64,000 nt of DNA, taken from assembly GCF_015291885.1 (NCBI RefSeq), contig NZ_CP036186.1, forward strand, positions 806,001-870,000, given 5' to 3'. The notes beneath the pieces are model-generated. The model ran no database searches. It was not told the DNA's origin and saw nothing but the letters and a program-made list of their open reading frames with translations. The first letter of the stretch is position 1; every line of letters begins with the position of its first letter. The stretch comes from Stutzerimonas stutzeri (GTDB lineage: Bacteria > Pseudomonadota > Gammaproteobacteria > Pseudomonadales > Pseudomonadaceae). Shown piece after piece: positions 27,854-38,010 of the stretch. Made by a program: the position numbers and the translations under genes.

Positions 27854-28719
27854 TGAGCAATAAATCCCTTACGGCCCTTATCGTGGGCGTGGTGCTGGCA
27901 ATCGTCTTGTGGAACAGTTTCTACATTGTTTCTCAGACAGAGCGTGCTGTTATGTTGCGCTTCGGTCGGATCGTCGAGCCTGACGTGAAGCCAGGTCTGC
28001 ACATGAAGATTCCGTACGTGAACTCGGTGCGCAAGTTCGATGCACGACTGTTGACGCTTGATACGACCACTTCACGCTTCCTTACGCTGGAGAAGAAAGC
28101 ACTGATGGTCGACTCCTATGCCAAGTGGCGTGTGGATGATGCCGAGCGTTTTTACACCGCAACCTCAGGTGTGAAGCAGATTGCCGACGAGCGTCTGGCT
28201 CGTCGTCTTGAGGCGGCTCTGCGCGACCAGTTCGGTAAGCGCACGCTGCACGAATCGGTGTCTGGTCAGCGTGATGAGCTGATGGCTCAGGTCACCACCA
28301 GCCTGAATCGCGCCGTTCAGCAGGAGTTGGGTGTTGAAGTCGTCGACGTTCGCGTCAAGGGCATTGATCTTCCGCGCGAGGTGAATCGTAGCGTGTTCGA
28401 GCGCATGAGCTCCGAGCGTGAGCGTGAAGCTCGTGAGCACCGTGCCAAGGGTAAGGAGCTTGCCGAGGGCATCCGTGCCGATGCTGATCGTCAGCGTCGA
28501 GTACTGCTGGCTGAGGCATTCCGTGAGGCTGAAGAGCTGCGCGGTGACGGTGATGCGCGTGCTGCCTCGATCTACGCTGCGGCGTATGGGCAGGACCAGG
28601 AATTCTACGCATTCCATCGCAGCCTGCAGGCCTACCGAGAAAGCTTCTCCAGCAAAGAAGACGTGTTGGTACTTGACGCCAAGAGCGACTTCTTCCGCTA
28701 TCTGGAAAGCAGCAAGTAG
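27853..28719 (+). CDS. hflC: Membrane protease modulator HflC
   Basis: Partner of HflK in the FtsH-regulating ring. 288 residues: a TM helix at about 5-24, then band-7 SQTERAVMLRFGRIVEPDVKPG, a helical segment rich in Arg/Glu (about 180-230) and the conserved end YRESFSSKEDVLVLDAKSDFFRYL. Translationally coupled to hflK. Followed by a rho-independent terminator. Confidence 0.96.
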   Translation: MSNKSLTALIVGVVLAIVLWNSFYIVSQTERAVMLRFGRIVEPDVKPGLHMKIPYVNSVRKFDARLLTLDTTTSRFLTLEKKALMVDSYAKWRVDDAERFYTATSGVKQIADERLARRLEAALRDQFGKRTLHESVSGQRDELMAQVTTSLNRAVQQELGVEVVDVRVKGIDLPREVNRSVFERMSSEREREAREHRAKGKELAEGIRADADRQRRVLLAEAFREAEELRGDGDARAASIYAAAYGQDQEFYAFHRSLQAYRESFSSKEDVLVLDAKSDFFRYLESSK

Positions 28720-28803
28720 CGCTTCATGGCGACCCAGCGGGTTTCCCGGTGACACGAGAGTGTCGTCGGGTGACCGGTAGGGAAAAGATTGCTATGATCC
28801 GCG

Positions 28804-28827
28804 AGCCGGGAAAATCCCGGCTTTTTT
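28804..28827 (+). terminator. Rho-independent terminator downstream of hflC
   Basis: Perfect 8-bp stem AGCCGGGA / TCCCGGCT with an AAA loop, followed by TTTTT. Just upstream, GTGACC-17 bases-TATGAT (TATGAT near 28791) looks like a sigma-70 promoter whose transcript would begin at this hairpin. The 283-base gap 28720-29002 otherwise holds no gene I can support; the small DUF2065 (YjeT-like) gene that may be expected between hflC and hisZ is not seen. Confidence 0.75.
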
Positions 28828-29002
28828 GCGTCTGTGCCCCAGAGGTTGCAGGCGATCCCAGGCATGCAGTGGTCATGCCGATCCCCTTAGGGGCGTGGCT
28901 CGGATGCCATGATTCGAATACAACTGCACGCGACCGATGGCCAGCTAAGGCTGCTGCTGCGGTTTTCGTCTGGGCTTACCGGAACGAGAGGTGATTTCGC
29001 GA

Positions 29003-30190
29003 ATGGCAACGGTAGACCGCTGGCTATTGCCAGATGGCATCGAAGAGGTGCTGCCGCCAGAGGCGGCGCGTATCGAAACGGCACGCCGGCGCGTGCTGGA
29101 CTTGTTCCAGCGCTGGGGCTACGAGCTGGTCATCACCCCGCATGTGGAGTTTCTCGAGTCGCTGCTAACAGGCTCTGGGCAAGATCTGGATTTGCGCACC
29201 TTCAAAGTCATCGATCCGCTCTCCGGTCGGCAGATGGGGTTGCGTGCGGACATCACCCCGCAAGTGGCGCGAGTAGACGCTCACACCCTGCGTCGTGATG
29301 GGCCTAGTCGCCTTTGCTACGCCGGTAGCGTGCTGCATGCAAAGCCGCAGGCCTTGTCCACCTCGCGCAGTCCAATCCAGCTGGGTGCTGAGCTGTACGG
29401 CGATGCGTCTACCTCCAGTGACATTGAGGTGATCAGTCTGATGTTGGACATGCTCGAGCTAGCCGATGTGCCGGACTTGCACATGGATCTGGGGCATGTC
29501 GGAATCTATCGGGGGCTGGCCAAGGCTGCTGCGTTGGGTCGTGAAGCCGAGCAGCGCCTGTTCGATGCGCTACAGCGCAAGGCGATGGATGAAATTGCTG
29601 AGCTGACCGCCGCGCTCGATCCGGCGCTGGCTGGCATGCTGCGTGCGCTGGCAAGGCTGTGCGGCGGTCGCCAAGTGCTCGATGAGGCGCGTGCCGCATT
29701 GGCTAAGGCACCTCTCGATGTGCAGAAGGCGCTCGAAGAACTGACGGCAATCGCGGACCAGCTCTCAATGCGCTACCCAGGCGTGCCGCTGTATTTCGAT
29801 TTGGGTGAACTGCGTGGTTATCACTACCATACTGGTGCGGTGTTTGCGGTGTTCGTGCCGGGCGTGGGGCAGTCGATCGCTCAAGGTGGTCGCTACGACG
29901 ACATCGGCGCCGATTTCGGGCGTGCTCGGCCGGCGACGGGCTTCTCCACGGATCTGAAGACACTGGTCAGTCTGGGTAATGCGGATTTGTCGGCGCCTGT
30001 ATCGGGTATCTGGGCGCCTCAGGGTGACGAGCCTGGTTTGTGGCGCGCCGTCCGTCAGCTGCGCCGCGAGGGGGAGCGTGTAGTGCAGGCCCTTGATGGG
30101 CAGTCGCACAGCGACGCCGCGCAGCTAGGTTGTGATCGACAGTTGTTGCTAAGTAATGGTGTCTGGACGGTAGCCTCGCTGGCTTCCTGA
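29003..30190 (+). CDS. hisZ: ATP phosphoribosyltransferase regulatory subunit
   Basis: HisRS-like regulatory subunit that combines with the short HisG to catalyse and regulate the first step of histidine synthesis. 395 residues. Begins [20 protein letters not shown]; histidyl-tRNA synthetase-like motifs follow ([33 protein letters not shown]), with [21 protein letters not shown] late, but no anticodon-binding domain. ATG 29003 is the family start; an in-frame GTG at 28991 is possible. Followed by purA. Confidence 0.95.
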   Translation: MATVDRWLLPDGIEEVLPPEAARIETARRRVLDLFQRWGYELVITPHVEFLESLLTGSGQDLDLRTFKVIDPLSGRQMGLRADITPQVARVDAHTLRRDGPSRLCYAGSVLHAKPQALSTSRSPIQLGAELYGDASTSSDIEVISLMLDMLELADVPDLHMDLGHVGIYRGLAKAAALGREAEQRLFDALQRKAMDEIAELTAALDPALAGMLRALARLCGGRQVLDEARAALAKAPLDVQKALEELTAIADQLSMRYPGVPLYFDLGELRGYHYHTGAVFAVFVPGVGQSIAQGGRYDDIGADFGRARPATGFSTDLKTLVSLGNADLSAPVSGIWAPQGDEPGLWRAVRQLRREGERVVQALDGQSHSDAAQLGCDRQLLLSNGVWTVASLAS

Positions 30191-31573
<1,383 letters not shown>

Positions 31574-31594
31574 CAGGGCGGTAGCGGAATATAC

Positions 31595-31620
31595 AAAAGG
31601 CCGCCTTCGGGCGGTCTTTT
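31595..31620 (+). terminator. Rho-independent terminator of purA
   Basis: 11-bp stem AAAAGGCCGCC / GGCGGTCTTTT (one G-U pair) with a TTCG tetraloop. The U-rich 3' arm serves as the tract. It starts 21 bases after the purA stop. Confidence 0.85.
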
Positions 31621-31704
31621 GCTATAAAAAAGCGCGAGGGGCAGGTTCCAGCTCGGCAGAGGTCGGCGAGCGTCTCGGTTGATCGTTTCAAGGTTGCTGA
31701 AACG

Positions 31705-31733
31705 AAAAAACCGAGCCAGAGGCTCGGTTTTTT
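31705..31733 (-). terminator. Rho-independent terminator of the tRNA-Leu pair
   Basis: 7-bp stem CCGAGCC / GGCTCGG with an AGA loop, flanked by A6 and T6, so it works in both directions. It lies 9 bases beyond the CCA end of the downstream tRNA-Leu on the minus strand. Confidence 0.8.
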
Positions 31734-31742
31734 CTTGAAGAG

Positions 31743-31829
31743 TGGTGCCCAGGAGAAGACTCGAACTTCCACGGTGTTGCCACCGCTAGGACCTGAACCT
31801 AGTGCGTCTACCAATTCCGCCACCTGGGC
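31743..31829 (-). tRNA. tRNA-Leu (anticodon CAG), copy 2
   Basis: 87 bases on the minus strand including an encoded CCA. Acceptor GCCCAGG pairs with CCTGGGC. The D-arm has AATTGGTAGACGC. The anticodon stem-loop is CTAGG-TTCAGGT-CCTAG with anticodon CAG. A long class-II variable arm (CGGTGGCAACACCG) and the T-loop GTTCGAGTC follow. Identical to the copy at 31945. Confidence 0.97.
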
Positions 31830-31944
31830 ACATTGCGATGATTGCTCACCGACTTTTTTGCTATTTCACCGATTGGGTCGGTCGAAGTTAGCATTCTTCG
31901 TCTTGCATGACACTCGCCACTGCGTGACGGGTTTCATTTGAAAA

Positions 31945-32031
31945 TGGTGCCCAGGAGAAGACTCGAACTTCCACGGTGTTGCCACCGCTAGGACCTGAAC
32001 CTAGTGCGTCTACCAATTCCGCCACCTGGGC
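31945..32031 (-). tRNA. tRNA-Leu (anticodon CAG), copy 1
   Basis: Same 87-base sequence as the copy at 31743, with encoded CCA. It is the promoter-proximal copy: a good stable-RNA promoter lies 64 bases upstream. The two copies are 115 bases apart and end at one terminator, so they are one transcription unit. Confidence 0.97.
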
Positions 32032-32094
32032 ACGGGAAACGATGATACTTAGCCGTTTCCGTGTTACAACGTCTACCAGACATTGTGGGCGCGA

Positions 32095-32123
32095 ACTATA
32101 CGGCTGAGGTATTGCCTTGTAAA
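32095..32123 (-). promoter_or_regulatory. Sigma-70 promoter of the tRNA-Leu pair
   Basis: On the minus strand: TTTACA, 17-base spacer, TATAGT, followed by the GC-rich discriminator TCGCGCCC typical of stable-RNA promoters under stringent control. Confidence 0.8.
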
Positions 32124-32235
32124 CCCCTGATGGCGAAAAATAATTCGCGCGAAAGCTGCCGTCAGAGAGCAATTCGCGCTTCAATAGATAGAGGACGTTC
32201 TGTCCCTATAAATGAATGAAAGGTGACATCTCTTA

Positions 32236-34737
32236 ATGGCCGATTGGCAATCCCTCGATCCCGAGGCCGCTCGTGAAGCGGAAAAGTACGACAACCCTAT
32301 TCCTAGCCGCGAGCTGATCCTCCAGCACTTGAGTGAGCGCGGCTCGCCTGCCGCCCGCGAGCAGCTGGTCGAAGAGTTCGGGCTTGTGTCCGAAGAGGAT
32401 ATCGAAGCGCTACGTCGCCGTCTGCGAGCGATGGAGCGAGATGGTCAGCTGATCTACACCCGGCGTGGCACCTATGCCCCGGTGGACAAGCTGGACCTGG
32501 TTTGTGGTCGTGTAAGTGGCCATCGTGATGGTTTCGGGTTCTTGATCCCGGATGATGGCAGTGATGACCTGTTTCTCAGTCCTGCGCAAATGCGCCTGGT
32601 TTTCGACGGCGATCGCTGCCTGGCGCGAGTCGCCGGACTTGATCGACGGGGCCGACGCGAAGGTGCGGTCGTTGAGGTAATCAGTCGCGCCCACGAAAGC
32701 ATTGTGGGTCGCTATCACGTCGAGAGTGATGTCGGCTTCGTCATACCAGACAACCCCAAAATCCAGCAGGAAGTGCTGGTTACGCCGGGGCGGGCGTTGA
32801 ACGCCAAGCCCGGTCAATTTGTCGAGGTAAAGATCACTCATTGGCCTACGCAGCGTTTCCAGCCGCAAGGTGACATCGTCGAAGTGATCGGCAACTACAT
32901 GGCGCCGGGCATGGAAATCGATGTGGCGCTACGCAGCTTCGACATTCCGCACGTGTGGCCTGAGGCGGTGTTGAAGGAAGCTTCGCGACTCAAGCCCGAA
33001 GTGGAAGAAAAGGACAAGCACAAGCGCGTCGATCTGCGTCATCTGCCGTTCGTGACTATCGATGGCGAGGATGCCCGCGACTTCGACGACGCGGTGTACT
33101 GCGAGAAGCTGGGTGGCTGGAAGGTGCTAACCGGCGGCTTCAGGCTGTATGTGGCGATTGCTGACGTTTCGCATTATGTCAAAGTCGAATCGGCGCTCGA
33201 CAAGGAAGCTTTGGTTCGCGGCAACTCGGTGTATTTCCCTGAGCGTGTCGTGCCAATGCTGCCCGAGCAGCTTTCCAACGGTCTTTGCTCGTTGAATCCG
33301 CAGGTCGACCGCTTGGCGATGGTTTGTGAGGTCACCCTCAGCAAGGCTGGGAAAATGACCGATTACCAGTTCTATGAGGCGGTGATCCACTCACACGCGC
33401 GGCTGACCTACAACAAGGTCAGCTCGATGCTCGAGCAGCCCAAGTCCAATGAGGGCAAGCAGCTGAGCGGGGAGTACGCCGAAGTATTGCCGCATCTCAA
33501 GCAGCTCTATTCGCTCTACAAGGTACTGCTCAAGGCGCGTCATACCCGTGGTGCGATCGATTTCGAGACCCAGGAAACGCGCATCGTTTTTGGTGCCGAC
33601 CGCAAGATCGCCGAGATCAAGCCTACGGAGCGCAACGATGCGCACAAGCTGATCGAGGAGTGCATGCTCTGCGCAAACGTGGCCACAGCGGCATTCCTGC
33701 AGAAACATGAGATCCCCGCGCTCTATCGTGTCCACGATGCGCCGCCGCTGGAGCGCCAGGAAAAGCTGCGTGCGTTTCTGGGCGAGCTCGGCTTGTCTCT
33801 GCACAAGGGCAAGGAGGGGCCGACGCCAAAGGATTATCAGGCGCTGCTGGAGCAGATTCAGGGTCGTCCGGATTTCCATGTCATCCAGACCGTCATGCTG
33901 CGCTCACTGAGCCAGGCGGTGTATAGCGCCGAGAATCACGGGCACTTCGGTCTGAACTACGAAGCCTATGCGCACTTTACTTCACCGATCCGGCGCTATC
34001 CTGACCTGCTGGTGCATCGGGCTATCCGCAGCGTCATCCGTTCCCGTCGCGATACGCCGCACGTGCGCCGTGAAGGCGCGACCAGCATGCCGAAGGCGCG
34101 TATCTATCCTTACGACGAGGCGGCACTGGAGCAGTTGGGCGAGCAGTGCTCGATGACCGAGCGGCGGGCTGACGAGGCTACCCGCGACGTCACCAACTGG
34201 CTCAAGTGCGAGTTCATGAAGGATCGCGTCGGCGAGACATTCCCAGGCGTCATCACTGCGGTAACCGGCTTCGGTCTGTTCGTCGAGCTGACGGATATCT
34301 ATGTCGAAGGTCTGGTGCACGTTACGGCGATGCCGGGCGATTATTACCACTTCGATCCGCTGCACCATCGCCTGTCCGGCGAGCGCAGTGGGCGCAGTTT
34401 CCGTCTCGGTGATAGCGTCGAAGTGCGAGTCATGCGTGTCGATCTGGATGAGCGCAAGATCGATTTCGAACTGATCGGGGGCGGTAGCAAGACTGCACCG
34501 GGACAGCGAGATGGCGAGGGGCGCGGTCGTGAGCCTGGTAACGCGGATGTGCGTAAAAGTCGTGAGCTTAAAAAGGCTCTCATGGCAGATGCCAAGGGCG
34601 GCAGGAAAGACAAGGGTGACAAGGCGAGCGCTAGCAAGGGGCGGTCGGCCTCTGCCAAGCCAAAGCCTGCGGCCAAGTCGGCTGATAAGCCTTCCGGCCC
34701 GAGCAGCGGTTCTAGAAAGCGCAAGGCCAAGTCATGA
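32236..34737 (+). CDS. rnr: Ribonuclease R
   Basis: 3'-5' exoribonuclease of the RNase II family that degrades structured RNA. 833 residues. A winged-helix N-domain (PIPSRELILQHLSERGSP), cold-shock domains, the RNB domain with catalytic aspartates in TIDGEDARDFDDAVYCE, HFTSPIRRYPDLLVHRAI, and an S1 domain near 645-725 are visible. The tail after about 730 is Lys/Ser/Arg-rich, as in RNase R and not in RNase II. Start ATG 32236 with AAAGGTGA upstream. Overlaps rlmB by ATGA. Confidence 0.97.
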   Translation: MADWQSLDPEAAREAEKYDNPIPSRELILQHLSERGSPAAREQLVEEFGLVSEEDIEALRRRLRAMERDGQLIYTRRGTYAPVDKLDLVCGRVSGHRDGFGFLIPDDGSDDLFLSPAQMRLVFDGDRCLARVAGLDRRGRREGAVVEVISRAHESIVGRYHVESDVGFVIPDNPKIQQEVLVTPGRALNAKPGQFVEVKITHWPTQRFQPQGDIVEVIGNYMAPGMEIDVALRSFDIPHVWPEAVLKEASRLKPEVEEKDKHKRVDLRHLPFVTIDGEDARDFDDAVYCEKLGGWKVLTGGFRLYVAIADVSHYVKVESALDKEALVRGNSVYFPERVVPMLPEQLSNGLCSLNPQVDRLAMVCEVTLSKAGKMTDYQFYEAVIHSHARLTYNKVSSMLEQPKSNEGKQLSGEYAEVLPHLKQLYSLYKVLLKARHTRGAIDFETQETRIVFGADRKIAEIKPTERNDAHKLIEECMLCANVATAAFLQKHEIPALYRVHDAPPLERQEKLRAFLGELGLSLHKGKEGPTPKDYQALLEQIQGRPDFHVIQTVMLRSLSQAVYSAENHGHFGLNYEAYAHFTSPIRRYPDLLVHRAIRSVIRSRRDTPHVRREGATSMPKARIYPYDEAALEQLGEQCSMTERRADEATRDVTNWLKCEFMKDRVGETFPGVITAVTGFGLFVELTDIYVEGLVHVTAMPGDYYHFDPLHHRLSGERSGRSFRLGDSVEVRVMRVDLDERKIDFELIGGGSKTAPGQRDGEGRGREPGNADVRKSRELKKALMADAKGGRKDKGDKASASKGRSASAKPKPAAKSADKPSGPSSGSRKRKAKS

Positions 34738-35489
34738 GTCAGCTGGAAAAGATCTATGGCGTGCATGCCGTTGAGGCACTGCTGCGCCATCATCCGAAGC
34801 GCGTGAAGCAGGTGTGGCTTGCCGAAGGGCGTGGCGATCCGCGCGCTCAGGTGCTGATTGAGCTCGCAGCGCAGGCGCGCGTCAGCGTCGGGCAGTGTGA
34901 GCGTCGGGAAATGGACGCCTGGGTTGAAGGCGTTCATCAGGGCGTTGTTGCTGAGGTCAGCCCGAGTCAGGTCTGGGGCGAGGCGATGCTCGAAGAGCTA
35001 CTCGATCGAGCGGATGGACCTCCTTTGCTGCTTGTGCTGGACGGTGTCACTGATCCGCACAATCTTGGCGCGTGCATGCGAACTGCCGACGCGGCCGGTG
35101 CGCTTGCGGTGATCGTGCCCAAGGACAAGTCAGCCACGCTCAACGCTACAGTGCGCAAGGTCGCTTGTGGTGCGGCTGAGGTTATCCCGTTAGTGGCGGT
35201 GACCAATCTTGCACGTACGCTGGAGAAGCTTCAGCAGCGGGGGTTGTGGGTCGTCGGTACGGCTGGTGAGGCCGAACAGTCGCTCTACGATCAGGATCTC
35301 AAAGGCCCCATTGTTCTTATCATGGGCGCCGAGGGTCGCGGTATGCGGCGTTTGACCCGTGAGCATTGCGACTATCTGGTGCGTCTGCCCATGGCAGGGA
35401 GCGTTAGCAGTCTGAACGTTTCCGTTGCCACTGGTGTTTGCCTGTTCGAGGCATTGCGTCAGCGCAAGACCGTAAAGGCTGCGGGCTGA
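34734..35489 (+). CDS. rlmB: 23S rRNA Gm2251 2'-O-methyltransferase
   Basis: SpoU/TrmH-family enzyme that methylates G2251 in the peptidyl-transferase P loop. 251 residues. An N-terminal L30e-like substrate domain begins EKIYGVHAVEALLRHHPKR. The SPOUT motifs are LVLDGVTDPHNLGACMRTADAAG (motif 1), IVLIMGAEGRGMRRLTRE (motif 2) and LPMAGSVSSLNVSVATGVCLFE (motif 3). Coupled to rnr through ATGA. Confidence 0.97.
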   Translation: MSQLEKIYGVHAVEALLRHHPKRVKQVWLAEGRGDPRAQVLIELAAQARVSVGQCERREMDAWVEGVHQGVVAEVSPSQVWGEAMLEELLDRADGPPLLLVLDGVTDPHNLGACMRTADAAGALAVIVPKDKSATLNATVRKVACGAAEVIPLVAVTNLARTLEKLQQRGLWVVGTAGEAEQSLYDQDLKGPIVLIMGAEGRGMRRLTREHCDYLVRLPMAGSVSSLNVSVATGVCLFEALRQRKTVKAAG

Positions 35490-35523
35490 GTCCTCCGGTC
35501 CGCAGCTGACGCTCATCTGAAAC

Positions 35524-35620
35524 CGATTGACTTTTTTGTGGTCAATCGCTGTCCCAGGCCCATCCGCCGGATAGCGGCTTCTCGTCATATTGCTTGAGGG
35601 CTCCGGTTGTTTTCGGAGCC
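35524..35620. repeat. Two hairpins between rlmB and the sensor kinase gene
   Basis: First: CGATTGAC / GTCAATCG at 35524-35548, a perfect 8-bp stem with a 9-base loop. Second: GGCTCCG / CGGAGCC at 35599-35620. Neither is followed by a clear T-run. They may end the rnr-rlmB transcript in part. Confidence 0.45.
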
Positions 35621-35666
35621 TTGCTGAGTTCGTTACGCGGCGTCAGGCTCGTACCATGGAGGTTGT

Positions 35667-37322
35667 ATGCAGCAGCGCCCGTCTTTCGAAAGCCTTTTCC
35701 GGCTATCCCCGAACGCTTATGTTCTGCTTGATCGCGATCTGGTCATCATGGACGCCAATGCAGCGTATCTGAATCTGACCGGGCGAAAACTGGACGATAT
35801 CCGCGGGCAGCGCCTACACGAGGCGTTTGCTGCCGACCCGTCAAGTCCGGAGACGACCCGCGTGCAGGAGCTGCTGGACTCCTTCGCGCGGGTTCTCAGC
35901 CGCAAAGCGGTTGATACGCTGCCGGTAATTCGCTACTCCATAGCGCGTCAAACAACGCTCGGCCCCGTTTATGAGGATCGCTACTGGAGCGCTACGCACA
36001 CGCCTATCCTTGATGAGCAAGGTGAGGTTGTTGCGATATTGCAGCACACCTCTGACATCACCGAGCTGCAGTCCATGAGGCGCTCGCTGAGTGAATCGGT
36101 AATCGGAAAGCAGCCAGTGCAGCAGCTCGAGCAGGACGTCATGTCGCGCGCCAAGTTGCTGCAGTCCGAGGGCGAGCAGCTACGTCGGCTTTTCTCCCAG
36201 GCGCCAGGGTTTGTCTGCTTTTTGCGCGGGCCAAGTCATGTTTACGAGCTGGTCAACGATGCCTATCGGCAGGTCACCGGCCATCGGCAGTTGCTCGGTA
36301 AGACGGTTCGAGAGGGATTGCCAGAGATCGAAGGGCAGGCCCTTATCGGGCTGCTCGACGAAGTCTATCGAACAGGTCAGGCTTATATCGGCAAGCGCGT
36401 ACCCCTGTTTCTCAAGCGACAGCCCGACAGAGACCCGGAAGAGACAATTCTGGATTTCGTTCTGCAGCCGATCCTTGAGAATGACGGCGCTGTCATCGGC
36501 ATCTTCGTTCAGGGGCAGGATGTGACCGAGCAGCAGCGCAATGAAACGGAGCTACGTCGGTATCGCGATCATCTTGAAGAGCTGGTTGACGAGCGCACGC
36601 TGGCCTTACAACAGAGCGAGGCTGAGCGACAGGTCGCCGAGCAAGCCTTGCTGCAGGCGCAGCGGCTGGAGGCGGTAGGTAAGCTGACCGGCGGCATCGC
36701 CCATGACTTCAATAATATGCTGCAGATCATCGGCGGTAACCTGCAATTGCTGCGGCGCAGTCTCGGCAGTGATGAGACTGCCGCGCGACGTTTGGATTCT
36801 GCTGTCAGTGGTGTGGAAAAGGGCGCTCGCCTGGCTTCACAGCTGTTGGCGTTTGCCAGTCGCCAGCCGCTTCTTCCCCGCCAGATCCTCCTGCCGGAGC
36901 TGCTTGAGCAGATGCATGAGCTCCTCAATGGTGCGTTGGGTTCAGCCGTTCGGGTCGAGCTCGAGGTATTGGGAAAGCCTTGGCCGGTGTTGGTGGACGT
37001 CGGCAATCTGCAGACTGCGGTCCTGAACCTTGCGGTTAATGCGCGTGAAGCGATGGAGGGCAGTGGTCGGTTGGTGTTGCGCCTGGAAAACCGTACGCTC
37101 GGACAGGCTGAGTCATCTGCTCAGGACGCGCCAAGTGGCGACTATGTGTTGCTCAGTGTCATCGATGAGGGTAGTGGCATGAGTGCGGACGTTCGCGCCC
37201 GTGCTTTCGAGCCCTTCTTTACGACCAAGCAGGACGGCAGTGCATCTGGGCTGGGCCTGAGCATGGTGTATGGGTTCGTCAAACAGAGCGGCGGTTTCGT
37301 TAGCCTGGAGGACGGCGCGTGA
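35667..37322 (+). CDS. PAS sensor histidine kinase (5' part of an interrupted hybrid kinase)
   Basis: 551 residues: PAS 1 (about 5-135), PAS 2 (about 165-290) with a coiled linker, a HisKA domain with KLTGGIAHDFNNML (phospho-His346), and an HATPase domain with N-box NLAVNAREAM, DEGSGM, FEPFFTTK and GLGLSMVYGF. No TM helix, so a cytoplasmic sensor. GGAGG precedes ATG 35667. The frame stops at TGA 37320-37322 after SLEDGA, exactly where the last strand of the ATPase domain (GGTVVHVYLPR) should follow. That strand and a receiver domain are encoded directly after, in the same frame. The kinase may be inactive or weakened. Confidence 0.85.
   Translation: MQQRPSFESLFRLSPNAYVLLDRDLVIMDANAAYLNLTGRKLDDIRGQRLHEAFAADPSSPETTRVQELLDSFARVLSRKAVDTLPVIRYSIARQTTLGPVYEDRYWSATHTPILDEQGEVVAILQHTSDITELQSMRRSLSESVIGKQPVQQLEQDVMSRAKLLQSEGEQLRRLFSQAPGFVCFLRGPSHVYELVNDAYRQVTGHRQLLGKTVREGLPEIEGQALIGLLDEVYRTGQAYIGKRVPLFLKRQPDRDPEETILDFVLQPILENDGAVIGIFVQGQDVTEQQRNETELRRYRDHLEELVDERTLALQQSEAERQVAEQALLQAQRLEAVGKLTGGIAHDFNNMLQIIGGNLQLLRRSLGSDETAARRLDSAVSGVEKGARLASQLLAFASRQPLLPRQILLPELLEQMHELLNGALGSAVRVELEVLGKPWPVLVDVGNLQTAVLNLAVNAREAMEGSGRLVLRLENRTLGQAESSAQDAPSGDYVLLSVIDEGSGMSADVRARAFEPFFTTKQDGSASGLGLSMVYGFVKQSGGFVSLEDGA
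37320..37322 (+). other. In-frame TGA inside a hybrid kinase gene
   Basis: Codons read GAC GGC GCG TGA GGC GGC ACG GTG. The frame before and after is the same (35667 and 37332 differ by 555 codons), and the downstream codons continue the expected protein. A single C-to-T (CGA) or G-to-T (GGA) change would create this stop. A sequencing error is the main alternative. Confidence 0.8.
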
Positions 37323-37331
37323 GGCGGCACG

Positions 37332-37832
37332 GTGGTCCATGTGTACCTGCCGCGTTGCGTCGAAGGCGAGCAGGCCGGCAGCGGGCGACCCCTCGACCAG
37401 GCGGGTGAGGCTTCGGGCGCGTTGTTGCCCGCCGTTGAGCCCGGAGCCACCGCAGACGATGCTGGGCTGAGGATTCTATTCGTCGAGGATGATCCGACTC
37501 TGCGCATGCTGACCGGCGAAGTGATGATGGAGCTCGGTCATCAAGTCGTGGCGAGCGAAACGGCCGAAGAGGCGCTGGAGCTTCTCGAACAGCAGCCTTT
37601 CGATGTGCTGCTTACCGATGTCGGGCTGGCGGGCATGAGCGGTATCGATCTTGTGCGTGAGGTCGGGGTGCGGCAGCCGCAGTTGTCTCTGGTGATCGCT
37701 TCAGGGTATGCGGTCAGCGCTTCGGATGTCGGTCTGGATCGGCTTCGTACCATGCTCAAGCCCTACGATATCCATCAGGTTCGCCAGTTGCTCGAGGGGA
37801 TTCGAGCCGAGCGCTGGGCGCTGCGGAGCTGA
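37332..37832 (+). CDS. Receiver domain (3' part of the interrupted hybrid kinase)
   Basis: 166 residues counted from GTG 37332. The first seven residues finish the kinase ATPase domain of the upstream part; a linker (about 8-45) leads to a REC domain. Acidic pair D53-D54 in FVEDDPTLR, phospho-acceptor D96 in LLTDVGLAGMSG, a serine in IASGYA and lysine in MLKPYD are all present, so the receiver looks intact. GAGG at 37321-37324 lies 7 bases before the GTG, so reinitiation after the TGA is possible. Otherwise this half is silent. Confidence 0.7.
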   Translation: MVHVYLPRCVEGEQAGSGRPLDQAGEASGALLPAVEPGATADDAGLRILFVEDDPTLRMLTGEVMMELGHQVVASETAEEALELLEQQPFDVLLTDVGLAGMSGIDLVREVGVRQPQLSLVIASGYAVSASDVGLDRLRTMLKPYDIHQVRQLLEGIRAERWALRS

Positions 37833-37867
37833 ATGTGCTGCGCTGGTTAAATAATCACCAGTTTGCC

Positions 37868-37896
37868 TTGCGCCCCTGATGACCCTTCTCTAGAAT
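37868..37896 (+). promoter_or_regulatory. Promoter of the rpsF operon
   Basis: TTGCGC, a 17-base spacer and TAGAAT, followed by the GC-rich GGCGCCCC. It fits a growth-rate-controlled sigma-70 promoter and lies 115 bases before rpsF. Confidence 0.65.
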
Positions 37897-37966
37897 GGCG
37901 CCCCTTGCCTGGGTGGCAGGCGTTTGCGCGCCTCTTTACAGGCAGGACACAAGTCATTCACTCCTT

Positions 37967-37989
37967 GCCTGACCGCATAGTCGGCAGGC
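37967..37989 (+). promoter_or_regulatory. Leader hairpin, possible S6:S18 autoregulatory site
   Basis: Stem GCCTG / CAGGC with an unpaired A, then CCG / CGG closing a CATAGT loop, ending 21 bases before the rpsF ATG. In other bacteria the S6:S18 complex binds a CCG-containing hairpin in this leader to repress translation. The shape is suggestive; identity is inferred. Confidence 0.45.
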
Positions 37990-38010
37990 TGCAACCCGTA
38001 AGGAGCAATT

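Noticed and set aside
28749..28994. 81-codon open frame between hflC and hisZ
   Set aside because: It runs through a perfect rho-independent terminator hairpin and resembles no known family.
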